Assembly (NCBI GenBank): GCA_963806335.1
Contig: CAWDXO010000012.1
Span: 186,001-250,000, forward strand
From: Palsa-504 sp963806335
GTDB lineage: Bacteria > Actinomycetota > Actinomycetes > Streptosporangiales > Streptosporangiaceae
Direction of reading: 5' to 3'
Length of the DNA stretch: 64,000 nt
In this document: piece by piece, positions 44,349-53,224 of the stretch
Layout: each line of letters begins with the position of its first letter
How positions within the stretch are numbered: position 1 is the first letter of the stretch
Program-made: the position numbers and the translations under genes
Notes under the pieces: model-generated
Told to the model about the DNA's origin: nothing
What the model saw: only the letters and a program-made list of their open reading frames with translations
Databases searched by the model: none

Positions 44349-45536
44349 TCAACGCCGGCCGGAAACCCCCTGGCGGAACGCGGCCAGGACATCGGCGTAG
44401 TCGGCCAGCTGGTACGGATGCCCCGCCTCGGGCGGGCTGGCAGAGCTGGCCACGGTCAGCGGCACCAGCGGGACGCCGAGGATGAGCTGGTAGCCGGAAT
44501 GCTGGAAGTGGGCCAGCGCCGGCTGCGCAGACGAATCGGAGACTGGCTGCTGGTCGGACAGGAATGCCTCGGCGTACTGCAGGCGGCCGCCGAACAGCAG
44601 GCCAAGGTCGTTTACCCCGGCCACGTTGCCCGTGTACCCGCCCAGGCCGGCCAGCAGCGGACCGGAAGGAACAGCCGGATAAGAGACCACGTGATGGACC
44701 GCCCAGTAGACGCCGATCGCGTGGTGGGCGTGCAGCCAAGCGAGCATGCGGGCGATAAACGCCGGGTCGTCCTGGCCGCCGAAGCTGTGGAAGTCCAGGC
44801 CCCACTCGGGGATGGCGGCCTGCTTGCCGGTGAGCTGGGACAGCTGCGCGAGCCAGTCGAGGCCGCCGGGCTGGGTGAGGATCTGCTGCCATTTCGCGTC
44901 GTGGTCCAGCTGGCCGGAGGCGGTGTGCGGGTAAGTGCTGCCGGGGCCGCCGTACCAGTCATAGACGTCGGTGCCCACTAGGTCCACGTAGGAGGCACCG
45001 GGCCACGCGTCGGTGGCCGCGGCGGCGCCGGGGAAGGCGGTCCACAGGAACCGGAAGTGCTGCCCGGGCACCGCCCGCATGGCGTCCACGGCGTGCCGCC
45101 AGGCGAGGGCGTAGCAGCGCGGCTCGGTGCGCGGGCATTTCCGCTCGCTCCAGTTGTACCAGCCGCCGGTCATCTCACGGCCGAGATTAATGATGGCGCC
45201 GGCGAAGCCGTCTTTCACGAGCAGCGCGCCGAGCGCGCGGAACCGGGCATCATCCGCGCCGGCGGCGGCAGCCGCCAGCGTGGCGCTGGGCTTTTCCCAG
45301 TAGCCGGGCGTCGCGGCGTCCGGGGTTCCCTGCCGCAGCAGCGCGGCCAGCGCGGCCGCGACCGCGGGTGAAGATGCCGAACTGGCGCGCGGCGGCGGGG
45401 AGGACGGAGGGGAGACGCTGGCGATCTGCTGACCGGGCAAGAACAGGATGATCCCGGCCACCGCGATCAGGGCCGCAGCCGTCAGGACACCACGCCGCGC
45501 CCGCGGCCGCCCAGGCCAGGGCGCGCGGCGCGTCAC
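44349..45536 (-). CDS. Secreted GH26 family glycoside hydrolase
   Basis: 395-residue protein with an N-terminal membrane/signal segment (about 16-35) and a Pro/Ser/Ala-rich linker, so it acts outside the cell or tethered to the membrane. The catalytic domain has the GH26 pattern: acid/base Glu in NLGREMTGGWYNW, DLVGTDVYDWYGG, and nucleophile Glu in IPEWGLDFHSFGG. GH26 includes beta-mannanases and 1,3-glucan-active enzymes; the exact substrate is not readable. A very short upstream gene ends only 1 base away. Confidence 0.88.
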   Translation of the reverse strand: MTRRAPWPGRPRARRGVLTAAALIAVAGIILFLPGQQIASVSPPSSPPPRASSASSPAVAAALAALLRQGTPDAATPGYWEKPSATLAAAAAGADDARFRALGALLVKDGFAGAIINLGREMTGGWYNWSERKCPRTEPRCYALAWRHAVDAMRAVPGQHFRFLWTAFPGAAAATDAWPGASYVDLVGTDVYDWYGGPGSTYPHTASGQLDHDAKWQQILTQPGGLDWLAQLSQLTGKQAAIPEWGLDFHSFGGQDDPAFIARMLAWLHAHHAIGVYWAVHHVVSYPAVPSGPLLAGLGGYTGNVAGVNDLGLLFGGRLQYAEAFLSDQQPVSDSSAQPALAHFQHSGYQLILGVPLVPLTVASSASPPEAGHPYQLADYADVLAAFRQGVSGRR

Positions 45537-45537
45537 C

Positions 45538-45786
45538 TCACCGTCCCGCCGCGTCGGTGCGGTACCGGTCCAGCATGCGGTGCCGGAACACCGGGCTGCT
45601 GCCGCAGATCGGGCAGGGCGTGCCGTCGACGAGGACGGCGAGGCGGTACTCGTATGTTCCCGTAGGCGGGTTGCCTAGCCACGCCTCCACGGTACGTCCG
45701 GTGCCGGCCAGCCGGACGGCCTGGGTGGGGGCCGTCTCATCCGCGCTCAGCGCCGCGCCAGAATTCCGGTCAGAGCCCCTGGTCAC
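45538..45786 (-). CDS. Small protein with a CxxC pair, unknown function
   Basis: 82 residues; the C-terminal part has CPICGSSPVFRHRMLDRYR, which could bind zinc or act as a redox pair, and the middle (GTYEYRLAVLVDGT) looks like beta-strands. It is directly followed by the GH26 gene, with one base between stop and start, which argues for a real, co-translated gene. No family recognised. Confidence 0.5.
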   Translation of the reverse strand: MTRGSDRNSGAALSADETAPTQAVRLAGTGRTVEAWLGNPPTGTYEYRLAVLVDGTPCPICGSSPVFRHRMLDRYRTDAAGR

Positions 45787-45839
45787 GACCGCGCCTGCGC
45801 GCGCTAAGCGCCGTCAGGCAACGAGCACAGGAGGGCAGC

Positions 45840-46346
45840 ATGGCCGACCGGCCGAGCTACGTGTACGTCACCTACATCGAAAGCTCGCCAGAGCGGGTGT
45901 GGGAAGCGCTGACCGATCCAGATCTGACCGCGCAGTACTGGGGGCACAGCAACGTCTCTGACTGGCGAGCCGGCTCGACCTGGGACCACCGCCGCACCGA
46001 CGGCTCGGGCATCGCCGATGTGATCGGCACCGTGCTGGAGTCAGTGCCGCCCCGCCGGCTCACCATGACCTTTGACGCCCCCGGTGCGGTCCCGCCTGAG
46101 GGTCCCTCGAAGGTGACCTTCGATATCGAGCCCTACCACGAGATCGTCCGGCTCACGGTTACCCACGAGAACCTGGCCGACGATGATGCCGTGGAGGCGG
46201 TTTCGGCAGCGTGGCCGGCCGTATGCGCCAACCTCAAGTCTCTGCTCGAGACCGGCCACGTCCTGCCCCGTGCCCCGTGGGAGATGCACGCCGAACTGCG
46301 TGCCCACCAGATGGCCCGCAACGACCCCCGCCCCTCGGTCTCCTGA
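45840..46346 (+). CDS. SRPBCC (AHSA1-type) protein
   Basis: 168-residue START-like protein of the AHSA1/polyketide-cyclase group, a helix-grip fold binding hydrophobic ligands. It starts with the typical YVTYIESSPERVWEALTDP and has YWGHSNVSDWRAGSTW, SKVTFDIEP and RLTVTHENL. In actinobacteria such genes often accompany ArsR-type regulators, but none is adjacent here. Function beyond ligand binding cannot be assigned. Confidence 0.9.
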   Translation: MADRPSYVYVTYIESSPERVWEALTDPDLTAQYWGHSNVSDWRAGSTWDHRRTDGSGIADVIGTVLESVPPRRLTMTFDAPGAVPPEGPSKVTFDIEPYHEIVRLTVTHENLADDDAVEAVSAAWPAVCANLKSLLETGHVLPRAPWEMHAELRAHQMARNDPRPSVS

Positions 46347-46377
46347 GGAAGAAACGCGCCGCAGCCGCGCGGTGTGA

Positions 46378-46836
46378 TCAGGCGGCATCCGGGCGATTGA
46401 GCTGCCGCTGATAGGCCGCGCGCACATCCGGGAGAAGCTTCGTGGCAGACTCAAGATCGGCGTGCCCGGTTCGGAGCTTCAAGATGTTGCCGGCCCGCAG
46501 TTCCGGCGGGACGTCGTGGCCGCGGGCGGCGATGAGGGCATGGAAGTGGCGATAGTTCTCGCCGAACACCAGCAGGTAGGTCGCGGGTGCCCCGGTTACC
46601 TCGGTGACGGCCGCGACGAGATCCCGGGCCCGCCGGGCGAACGACGACAGTTCGTCGTGGTCGAGACCGGTAATCCGGTCGGCATGACGCCGGGCCCGCA
46701 GGATGAACCAGCCGGGCACGTCGTAACCCGGGACGATCTCGGCCGCCCAGAGCGGATCACGGAACACGACGGAATGCTCGTCAGCCCGCTCCATCGTGCA
46801 CAGCAGGCAGTCGGCGGGCGGGCTGGGATCGGTCAC
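46378..46836 (-). CDS. HIT-like protein
   Basis: 152 residues with the HIT-fold layout: a CLLC pair near the start, IVPGYDVPGWFILRARRH, then a helix with LSSFARRARDLVAAV, and NYRHFHALIAARG at the active-site position. The usual His triad (HxHxH) is reduced to HFHALI, so nucleotide-hydrolase activity may be altered or lost. It lies 44 bases downstream of the SnoaL-like gene in the same direction and is probably co-transcribed. Confidence 0.75.
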   Translation of the reverse strand: MTDPSPPADCLLCTMERADEHSVVFRDPLWAAEIVPGYDVPGWFILRARRHADRITGLDHDELSSFARRARDLVAAVTEVTGAPATYLLVFGENYRHFHALIAARGHDVPPELRAGNILKLRTGHADLESATKLLPDVRAAYQRQLNRPDAA

Positions 46837-46880
46837 GGGGCCAGGACCTCAGCGGCGGTCGGGGTCATTTCGCGGTGCTC

Positions 46881-47366
46881 TCAGCTGAAGACTTCGACCG
46901 TGGCGGTATCCGGAATGTCGTCGCGGACCCGGACTTTGTCGTTGATGTCGCGCCAGATCTCATACCCGTTCTCGCGGCAGATCTTGCCGTCCCGGCACTG
47001 GAACGCGTGCAGCAGCCGGACGCTCACGGTGGTCCCGGGCGGGAACGGGCAGTTCTGGAAGCCGTCACCGGTGATGGTCCACTCGAAGATGCTGTCGTCG
47101 AACACCCACTCCTCGGTCGCGAACCGGTACACGTTGGTGATCTTGTGGATGTTCATCGAGCCGAAGATCTTCAGGTACTCCTGCTTGACCTCCTCCCGGT
47201 CGCGCAGCACCAGACCCCGTGCAGGCACTTCCCAGACGATGTCGTCGGTATAGACCGCGATGGCCTTCTCGATGCTCTCCGGGTTCTCGTTGTGGAAGTG
47301 CTCGTCCACCGCGGCGAGGTTGCGGGCGATGATCTCTTCTCGCGTGCTTTCAGCCTGAGCCGTCAT
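46881..47366 (-). CDS. SnoaL/NTF2-like protein
   Basis: About 161 residues with the NTF2-like cone fold, used by ester cyclases, dehydratases and isomerases. Visible: NLAAVDEHFHNENPESIEKA, YTDDIVWEVPARG, FEWTITGDG and a final strand with KICRENGYEIW. I chose the ATG at 47366 because AGGAGG precedes it. It is divergent from the GntR regulator, with a shared operator between them, so it is probably a pathway enzyme or accessory protein of the regulated catabolic set. Confidence 0.85.
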   Translation of the reverse strand: MTAQAESTREEIIARNLAAVDEHFHNENPESIEKAIAVYTDDIVWEVPARGLVLRDREEVKQEYLKIFGSMNIHKITNVYRFATEEWVFDDSIFEWTITGDGFQNCPFPPGTTVSVRLLHAFQCRDGKICRENGYEIWRDINDKVRVRDDIPDTATVEVFS

Positions 47367-47405
47367 GGATGCCTCCTGCCCTCGGATAGGGGTCAGACTA
47401 GTTGA

Positions 47406-47424
47406 TATATGTGATAACAACAAG
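47406..47424. promoter_or_regulatory. Putative GntR operator, site 1
   Basis: The 19-bp block tatatgtgataacaacaag lies between the divergent SnoaL-like and GntR genes. It recurs with one mismatch at 50788-50806 before the hydrolase/monooxygenase operon. It contains a TGT-N4-ACA half-symmetry typical of FadR/GntR sites. Confidence 0.65.
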
Positions 47425-47524
47425 GGCCTGCGATGCCGCCGTGATCTGGATGAAACATCGGATCGTTATAATTGATCTCGCCCGGTTAACGGACGCTGAG
47501 GACAGACGGGAAGCGAGGCACTGG

Positions 47525-48235
47525 GTGAAGTCATCTGCCGCGATGGTCCGCCCGATCGAATCGCGGTCGGTCGCCGAGCAGGTCATGACGGAGCTGCGCC
47601 GGTCCATCCTGTCCGGTGCGCTGGAGCCCGGCCGGGAGTTCTCCCTCCGGGAACTGGCCGAGCTGCTCCAGGTCAGCATCATCCCGGTGCGCGAGGCGCT
47701 GCGCAGCCTGGAAAACCAGGGCCTGGTGCAGATGCGGCCCGGGCGCAGCGCCATCGTGGCGCCGCTTGACCTGGATGAGCTTCAGGGCATCTACCGGCTG
47801 CGGCGCCGGCTCGAGCCGGAGATCGCCCAGCGGTCCTGCCGGCTGCTGTCCGATGCCGAACTCGACCGCCTGCAGGAACAGGCGGCGGAATTCGGCGCCG
47901 AGCACCGGACGATGAACGACATCTACGAGTCGCACCACGACTTTCATCTCGCGCTGCTCGCGCCCGCCGCCACCAGCTGGGACATCCGCATCCTCAGCAC
48001 CTTGTGGCGCGCGGCCGAGCGCTACGTCCGCATCGGCTGGGGGATGCTCGATCCGGACCCGCACGAGCACGCCCGGCGCGAGCAGTACCACTCCGAACTG
48101 GTCGCGGCCTTCCGGCAGCGTGACCCGGAGATCGCGGCCGGCGCGGTATACCAGCATCTGTCGCGGAACGAGCAGACCGCCCTGCTCGCCCTCGGCTCCC
48201 GCTACGGCCAGGGTCCGGTGGCACCACTCAGCTGA
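47525..48235 (+). CDS. GntR-family (FadR-type) regulator
   Basis: About 236 residues. The N-terminal winged helix has VAEQVMTELRRSILSGAL and FSLRELAELLQVSIIPVREAL; the C-terminal all-helical FCD ligand domain has the metal-site pattern DIYESHHDFHLALL and EQYHSELVAAF with histidines. FCD regulators usually sense organic acids. I chose the GTG at 47525 because GAGG is 6 bases upstream and because longer frames would run through the operator at 47406-47424. Likely represses the SnoaL-like gene and the hydrolase/monooxygenase operon. Confidence 0.9.
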   Translation: MKSSAAMVRPIESRSVAEQVMTELRRSILSGALEPGREFSLRELAELLQVSIIPVREALRSLENQGLVQMRPGRSAIVAPLDLDELQGIYRLRRRLEPEIAQRSCRLLSDAELDRLQEQAAEFGAEHRTMNDIYESHHDFHLALLAPAATSWDIRILSTLWRAAERYVRIGWGMLDPDPHEHARREQYHSELVAAFRQRDPEIAAGAVYQHLSRNEQTALLALGSRYGQGPVAPLS

Positions 48236-49865
48236 GGTCCGGCCGCCCGGCGCGAGCTCCCCGCAGCTGGTCGATCAGGGCCAGCCCGTCGTCGGGTTCC
48301 TGCTGCCCGGCCCAGGCTATGTACTGGTCCGGACGGATAAGGGCCAGCGCCGGCCCGCCCGCGTCGGGGTCACCTGCGTCGCGGCCGCGCCACTCGAGGA
48401 CCTTGAGCGGTACGCCGCGCAGGCGCGCGGCCCGCTCGAGCCCGCGGCAGGCCGCGCCGGGGCGTCGCAGCAGCGTGAAACCGTCCCCGAGCTCGTCATA
48501 CAGCGACCGGCCCGCCCCGAGCCACGCGTGCGGCAGCAGCGTGCCCGGCCCGAAGTCTCCGGCGGCGGGAGCACCCGGCCGGATGATGACCGGCGAATCC
48601 GCGATCGCGATGCCGAGCACCAGCTCGAGCGAGTGGAACTCCGGCCGCTTGGTCTGCTGGATCCGCTCGCCGGCCGCGCGCCGGGCGCGCTCGCCGGGCG
48701 CGTCGTCGTCCTCGAGGTTGTCCGCCAGCAGCTCCCGCGAGGTGACCGCCATGTTGGCGGTGGCCTCGCGGATCACCCGCTCCTGGATCGGGCGCCGCTC
48801 GACCTGGTAGCTGTCGAGCAGCGCCGGGCCGCCCCAGCCGTTCAGCACGGCGGCGAGCTTCCAGCCCAGGTCGACGGCGTCGCCGAGGCCGGTATTGAGC
48901 CCGTGCCCGCCGAAGGGCGGATTCAGGTGCGCCGCGTCGCCGGCCAGGAAGACGCGGCCGCTGCGCATCCGGTCGACGATTTGCATGCGCGCAGTCCACG
49001 GATCGGTGGACAGCACGGTCGCCTGGGTGGACGTGCCGGCTGCTCCGTCGATCAACCGGATGGCGTCACGCTCACCGGTCTGCCGTTCCACGCCGAACGC
49101 GATGATCCACCAGGTGCCGGTCTGGTCTATCGGGCCGAACAGCGCCGGCACGGCCGGATTGACGACCCAGTAGTGCACGGCCGGGCCGTGCCTGACATGC
49201 TGCCAAAGGCCCGGGGCCCGGAAGACCATGCCGAAGTTGGGGCGAAGGGCATGATCACCGATGTACGCCGAGCCGATCCGTTCCCGGACCGTGCTCCGCG
49301 GACCGTCGCAGCCAATGAGGTAAGCCGCCGTGACCATCGTGCGCCGGCCGGCTTCGTCGGCCACCATCACCCGCACCTCGGCGTCGTCCTGCTCGACGCC
49401 GGTGACCGTCGCTCCCGTCGCCAGGCGGCAGGCAGGCAGCTCCCGGACGACGTCGCGCAGCAGCTCCTCAAGCACGTACTGCGGTGCCTGCTGTCCGAGT
49501 TCGGGGAAGCGGTCGCCGTCAGGGACGAGTCCGAGTACGCCGGTGAACCGGGACAGCTCGCGGCCCGCTAGCGACGTGCAGAACACGACATCCTGCGACC
49601 AGGCCGGCGGCAGCGGCGCCCGGCTCCGCAGCCGGTCGGCGATGCCCCAGCGCCGAAGGTGCTCCATCGACCGCACGTTGATCGTCTTGCAGCGCGGACG
49701 GGCGCGGGACACCGTCGTGCGTGGCTCGACCACCAGGCAGCTGATGCCGCGGCGCCCCAGCTCGACGGCGGCGGCCAGGCCGACCGGGCCGCCGCCCGCC
49801 ACCACCACCTGCGTTGAGCCAGGTATGGCCGCTGCCGACGGCATCAGCTCTGCTGGTTGCTCCAT
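48228..49865 (-). CDS. FAD-dependent aromatic-ring monooxygenase
   Basis: Class A flavoprotein hydroxylase of about 545 residues in the PheA/TfdB/RdmE group. The N-terminal FAD fold is VVVAGGGPVGLAAAVELGRRG, the middle motif is IGCDGPRSTVRERIG and the second FAD motif GDAAHLNPPFGGHGLNTG. A thioredoxin-like C-terminal domain follows, ending in LALIRPDQYIAWAG. The start is at 49865 or 49844; the second overlaps the hydrolase stop as TGATG. It is the second gene of an operon with the hydrolase and ends 8 bases inside the convergent GntR gene. Confidence 0.93.
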   Translation of the reverse strand: MEQPAELMPSAAAIPGSTQVVVAGGGPVGLAAAVELGRRGISCLVVEPRTTVSRARPRCKTINVRSMEHLRRWGIADRLRSRAPLPPAWSQDVVFCTSLAGRELSRFTGVLGLVPDGDRFPELGQQAPQYVLEELLRDVVRELPACRLATGATVTGVEQDDAEVRVMVADEAGRRTMVTAAYLIGCDGPRSTVRERIGSAYIGDHALRPNFGMVFRAPGLWQHVRHGPAVHYWVVNPAVPALFGPIDQTGTWWIIAFGVERQTGERDAIRLIDGAAGTSTQATVLSTDPWTARMQIVDRMRSGRVFLAGDAAHLNPPFGGHGLNTGLGDAVDLGWKLAAVLNGWGGPALLDSYQVERRPIQERVIREATANMAVTSRELLADNLEDDDAPGERARRAAGERIQQTKRPEFHSLELVLGIAIADSPVIIRPGAPAAGDFGPGTLLPHAWLGAGRSLYDELGDGFTLLRRPGAACRGLERAARLRGVPLKVLEWRGRDAGDPDAGGPALALIRPDQYIAWAGQQEPDDGLALIDQLRGARAGRPDLS

Positions 49866-50734
49866 AGCGCGCATTCCTCGGCGAAGGCGAGCTGCCGCAG
49901 ATGCAGCGCGTGTCCCAGGATGTGGTGGTCGATGCTGTGACCGGTGGCCCGGGCGATGCTCGCGTCGACGTAGGGAGCGGCGGTCAGCAGCTTGGCGAAC
50001 TGCTCGACGTTGGCCGGCGAACTGTCCCACAGGGCGTCGAACTCGGCCAGCGCGTTGTGCACCGGCACCCGGACGTGCGGCGCCAGGCCCGGCAGCTGGT
50101 CGTCCGGCCACCGCGGGGCCTGGATCAGCTCGCGCACCGGCACCGGCGCGTACGAACTATGCGCGGCCGCTATCGCTTCCGCGGTGCGGGTGAAGTCCGG
50201 GCCGAACATCACCAGGTCCCGCTGGTCGTACGGCAGGTCCACGGTCTCGTCCGCGGGCAGCGACGCGAGCGCGTCGGCGGCACCGCCCCGGCGGATGACC
50301 GCGCCCATTCCGGTGACCGACAGGCCGACCAGGCGGAAGTCCATGTCCCCGGCCGCGATCATCATCGCGATCATGCCGCCGATGGAATGGCCGACCAGGA
50401 ACACGCGGTCCGCTGAGAACCGCGCCGCGGCCTGCGCGATCGCGGCGGCGAGCAGCCGCGCATGGCGGTCGAACGTGTTGTCCGCCGGGACAAGCGGCGG
50501 GCTCCCGCCGTAGCCGGGCCGGTCGAAGCTCACCACCGGATACCCCTGCGCGGCCGCGAGATCCATGAACGTCCCCTGCGGCGAGCCCGCGACGTCGAAA
50601 TAGCGGGCCGTGTACGTGCCGCCATGGAGCGCGGCGATCAGCGGCCTGTCGTGGCCGGACGTCGGCCCCGCGGCCAGGCTCGCAATCGTCTGCCCCGCCA
50701 CGTCCCACTCGATGGTGCTCCGTTGCTCCGCCAT
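49844..50734 (-). CDS. Alpha/beta hydrolase
   Basis: 296 residues of the alpha/beta-hydrolase fold. The oxyanion loop is ALHGGTYTARYF, the nucleophile elbow GHSIGG and the C-terminal His in ATGHSIDHH, with an acidic residue in VPVHNALAEFDALW. Pairing with a ring hydroxylase suggests it cleaves a C-C bond or ester in a ring-opened product. The shared 19-bp operator sits 54 bases before its start, so it is probably the first gene of the GntR-controlled operon. Confidence 0.9.
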   Translation of the reverse strand: MAEQRSTIEWDVAGQTIASLAAGPTSGHDRPLIAALHGGTYTARYFDVAGSPQGTFMDLAAAQGYPVVSFDRPGYGGSPPLVPADNTFDRHARLLAAAIAQAAARFSADRVFLVGHSIGGMIAMMIAAGDMDFRLVGLSVTGMGAVIRRGGAADALASLPADETVDLPYDQRDLVMFGPDFTRTAEAIAAAHSSYAPVPVRELIQAPRWPDDQLPGLAPHVRVPVHNALAEFDALWDSSPANVEQFAKLLTAAPYVDASIARATGHSIDHHILGHALHLRQLAFAEECALWSNQQS

Positions 50735-50787
50735 CGCGAGCTCCCCTTACGACCTCCGGACGACCTTCTTGCGGTCACCCTAGATGC

Positions 50788-50806
50788 TATATGTGATAAC
50801 AGCAAG
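50788..50806. promoter_or_regulatory. Putative GntR operator, site 2
   Basis: The 19-bp block tatatgtgataacagcaag, 18 of 19 identical to 47406-47424, lies 54 bases upstream of the leftward hydrolase start. It suggests control by the GntR protein encoded at 47.5 kb. Confidence 0.65.
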
Positions 50807-50934
50807 ACCTTCGGCTGACAGGGAAGTGCCCGAGGATCGGACCTCCGGGCTGAACGTCACGGGAAGTTTTGCGGTGGTGGCGAGCCTGAATCAATACGAT
50901 GATCGCGGAGATCTTGCATCAGAAAGGCAGGACG

Positions 50935-51339
50935 ATGCCGGCCGTTGTCGACACGGTGGCGTGGGTGCGAGTGGAGAACGGCAGGATCTTGTGCGCGCGG
51001 CCGCGAGGGAAGCACATCTTCTACATTCCCGGCGGCAAACGAGAAGGCGCGGAAACCGATCTGCAGACCCTGCTGCGTGAGATCGCCGAAGAGCTGACCG
51101 TCGCGCTGCGCCCTGAGACGGTGACCCACGTGGGCACCTACCAGGCCGATCAGCCGCCCGGCCATCCCCACGCCAGGACCGTGCGGATGAGCTGCTACAC
51201 CGCGGAGTACGCCGGGACCCTGGCCGCCAGCGCTGAGATCGACGAGCTGGCCTGGTTCTGCTACGCGGACCGTCCCCGGGTCCCTGTTGTCGACCAGCTG
51301 CTCTTTGACGACCTCAGGGCTGCGGGCGAACTGCACTGA
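50935..51339 (+). CDS. NUDIX hydrolase
   Basis: About 134 residues with a NUDIX box, GGKREGAETDLQTLLREIAEEL (seen at about residues 33-54 of this start), a Mg-dependent pyrophosphohydrolase motif for nucleoside-diphosphate derivatives. The start at 50935 has an AGGCAGGA upstream; an ATG 12 codons earlier is less likely. Isolated gene; substrate unknown. Confidence 0.92.
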   Translation: MPAVVDTVAWVRVENGRILCARPRGKHIFYIPGGKREGAETDLQTLLREIAEELTVALRPETVTHVGTYQADQPPGHPHARTVRMSCYTAEYAGTLAASAEIDELAWFCYADRPRVPVVDQLLFDDLRAAGELH

Positions 51340-51381
51340 CGCCGGCCGGCCCGTATACCGGGCTCAGCTAGCGAGCGCGCC

Positions 51382-52194
51382 TCACCCGGCGGCGCGGGTG
51401 AAGACGGGCAGGTAACCGAGGTCCTGTCCAGCGGCCGTGGGGTGGTACGACGAGCTGATCGAGAAGATGTCCACCGAATGCAGCCAGCTGCCCGAGTCGC
51501 AGATCTCGTGCCCGGCGAACTGGCCGCGGACCTCGGCGTACGTGTCGTGGTAGGCCGCCGCGGCGGTCGCCAGGGCGCGGTCGAGATCGTCCGCGCCCTG
51601 GTTGAGTGCGGTGCGGTCGCTGTTGCTCAGCCCGATGCAGAAACCGGAGCTGGACAAGTCGTACAGGTCCGGATAGCCGAGCACGACGATTTTCGCCGCT
51701 GGGGCGTCAGCCCGAATGGTTTGCAGGGTGGTGTCGAGCCGGCCAGGAAGCTGGTTGGCAATGAAGGTCTCGCCGGCCGAGACCGCGCTCAGGCATGAGT
51801 TAGTCGACTCCAGGACACAGGTCTCCATGACACTGGCGAAGCCGGCGTCGTTGCCGCCGATGGTGAGGCTGATCAGCGTCGTACCGGCGCTCAGCGCCGA
51901 CACCTGGCTGCTGAGGACGTTGGCCGTCGTCGCGCCCGAGCAGGCCACAGAGACGAACGAGGCAGGAGAGTGGGCGGCCGCCCACTGCTCCGGGTAGGCG
52001 TCATAGCTGCGCTCGCAGTTCCCGCTGGATGAGATGTAGTTCCCGGCGCCGACCCCCGAGCTGTAGGAGTCGCCGAGTGCCACGTAGTTGACCGCGGACG
52101 CGGCGTCGGCGGCGGGCCACGGCGCTATCGCCGTGACCAAGCCGACGGCGGAGACGGCCACCGCCACGCTGAAAATGGCACGGTAAATCCGCAC
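51382..52194 (-). CDS. Secreted SGNH/GDSL esterase or lipase
   Basis: 270-residue secreted protein with a signal peptide (cut probably near residue 31) and SGNH blocks: catalytic Ser in ALGDSYSSGVGAG, Gly in VACSGATTANV, Asn in ISLTIGGNDAGF, and Asp/His block in SSSYHPTAAGQ. Six or more cysteines suggest disulfides, as in the Streptomyces extracellular lipase/phospholipase family of this size. Stand-alone gene. Confidence 0.93.
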   Translation of the reverse strand: MRIYRAIFSVAVAVSAVGLVTAIAPWPAADAASAVNYVALGDSYSSGVGAGNYISSSGNCERSYDAYPEQWAAAHSPASFVSVACSGATTANVLSSQVSALSAGTTLISLTIGGNDAGFASVMETCVLESTNSCLSAVSAGETFIANQLPGRLDTTLQTIRADAPAAKIVVLGYPDLYDLSSSGFCIGLSNSDRTALNQGADDLDRALATAAAAYHDTYAEVRGQFAGHEICDSGSWLHSVDIFSISSSYHPTAAGQDLGYLPVFTRAAG

Positions 52195-52376
52195 AACTCA
52201 CCCCATTAGCCACAAGAAGGGTACAGAAAACGCGCGCCTCCTTCTTGTATCACGCGCAGGTAGAGGGGAGCAATGATCCGGTCGGCCACCATTGCCTGCC
52301 CGGGCTGCTGTCCCGCAGTTCGCCCGCGATCGGCACGGTGGGAACGGCGCGCGCGCCTGCTCGTAGGATCGGGGTT

Positions 52377-53219
52377 ATGCCGGAGTCAGCTGGGATCGTG
52401 CTCGCGGGCGGACGGTCGTCCCGGATGGGCACGCCCAAGGCGGCCCTGGAATGGCACGGCTCAACTCTGCTGCGGCGGACCGTCGGCATTATCTCGCGAG
52501 TCACCGACGGGCCGGTAGTGGTGGTCCGGGCGCCCGGTCAGGCTCTTCCGGCGCTGCCGGGTGACGTCGAGGTCGTGGACGATCCGCGCGAGGGCATGGG
52601 CCCGATCCAGGGACTGGCAGCCGGCCTGGCCGCGATCGACGGGCGGGCCGAGTTCGCGTTCGTCAGCTCGACCGACATGCCGTTCTTGCACCCGGCTTTC
52701 GTCCGGCGAGTGCTGCGCGCGACGCGGGAGGGGGCGGACGTGGGGCTGCCGCTGGCCCGGGGGTATCCCCAGCCGCTGGCGGCGGCCTACCGCCAGACCC
52801 TGGTGCGGGTGGCCGAACGGCTGGTGGCGGAGAACCGGCTGCGCCCGGCGTTCCTGTTCGAGGAGTGCGTGGTCTCCCGGCTGGGTGAGGACGACCTGCG
52901 CGCGGATCCGGTGCTGGCCGCGCTCGACCCCGGCCTCGACTCCGTGGTCAACCTCAACGAGCCCGCTGATTACCAGGCGGCCCGTGCGCGCGCGGCGCCG
53001 GAGGTGACCGTCCAGCGGTTCGGCGTGCTGGCGGACGGCCACCATGGGCCGCAGCTGGTCCGGGCCGCTACCGTCGGCGGGGCTGCGGCCGCGGCCGGGC
53101 TCGAGCTCGGCGGGCATGTGGTGGCGGCGCTGAACGGGGACCAGATCACCAGGGACGGCCAGACACCGCTGGCCGCCGGTGACAGCGTGTTCTTCCTGTC
53201 CGCGGACGCGGGCGGCTGA
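52377..53219 (+). CDS. MobA-MoaD-like fusion protein
   Basis: About 281 residues. The N-terminal 195 or so form a MobA-type nucleotidyltransferase (GIVLAGGRSSRMGTPKAALE, DMPFLHPAFVRRVL), which attaches GMP to molybdopterin to make the dinucleotide form. From about residue 205 (VTVQRFGVLADG) a domain of about 75 residues resembles the ubiquitin-like MoaD/ThiS fold (VVAALNGDQITRDGQTPL, GDSVFFLS) and ends in a C-terminal Gly-Gly, the thiocarboxylate-forming end of MoaD. It starts at an ATG after GGGG and is followed 5 bases later by the AOR gene. The MoaD assignment rests on pattern and the GG end only. Confidence 0.85.
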   Translation: MPESAGIVLAGGRSSRMGTPKAALEWHGSTLLRRTVGIISRVTDGPVVVVRAPGQALPALPGDVEVVDDPREGMGPIQGLAAGLAAIDGRAEFAFVSSTDMPFLHPAFVRRVLRATREGADVGLPLARGYPQPLAAAYRQTLVRVAERLVAENRLRPAFLFEECVVSRLGEDDLRADPVLAALDPGLDSVVNLNEPADYQAARARAAPEVTVQRFGVLADGHHGPQLVRAATVGGAAAAAGLELGGHVVAALNGDQITRDGQTPLAAGDSVFFLSADAGG

Positions 53220-53224
53220 TCCAG

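Noticed and set aside
47402..47524. Longer N-terminus for the GntR regulator
   Set aside because: It would translate through the shared operator, has no ribosome-binding site, and the extra residues are outside the conserved domain.
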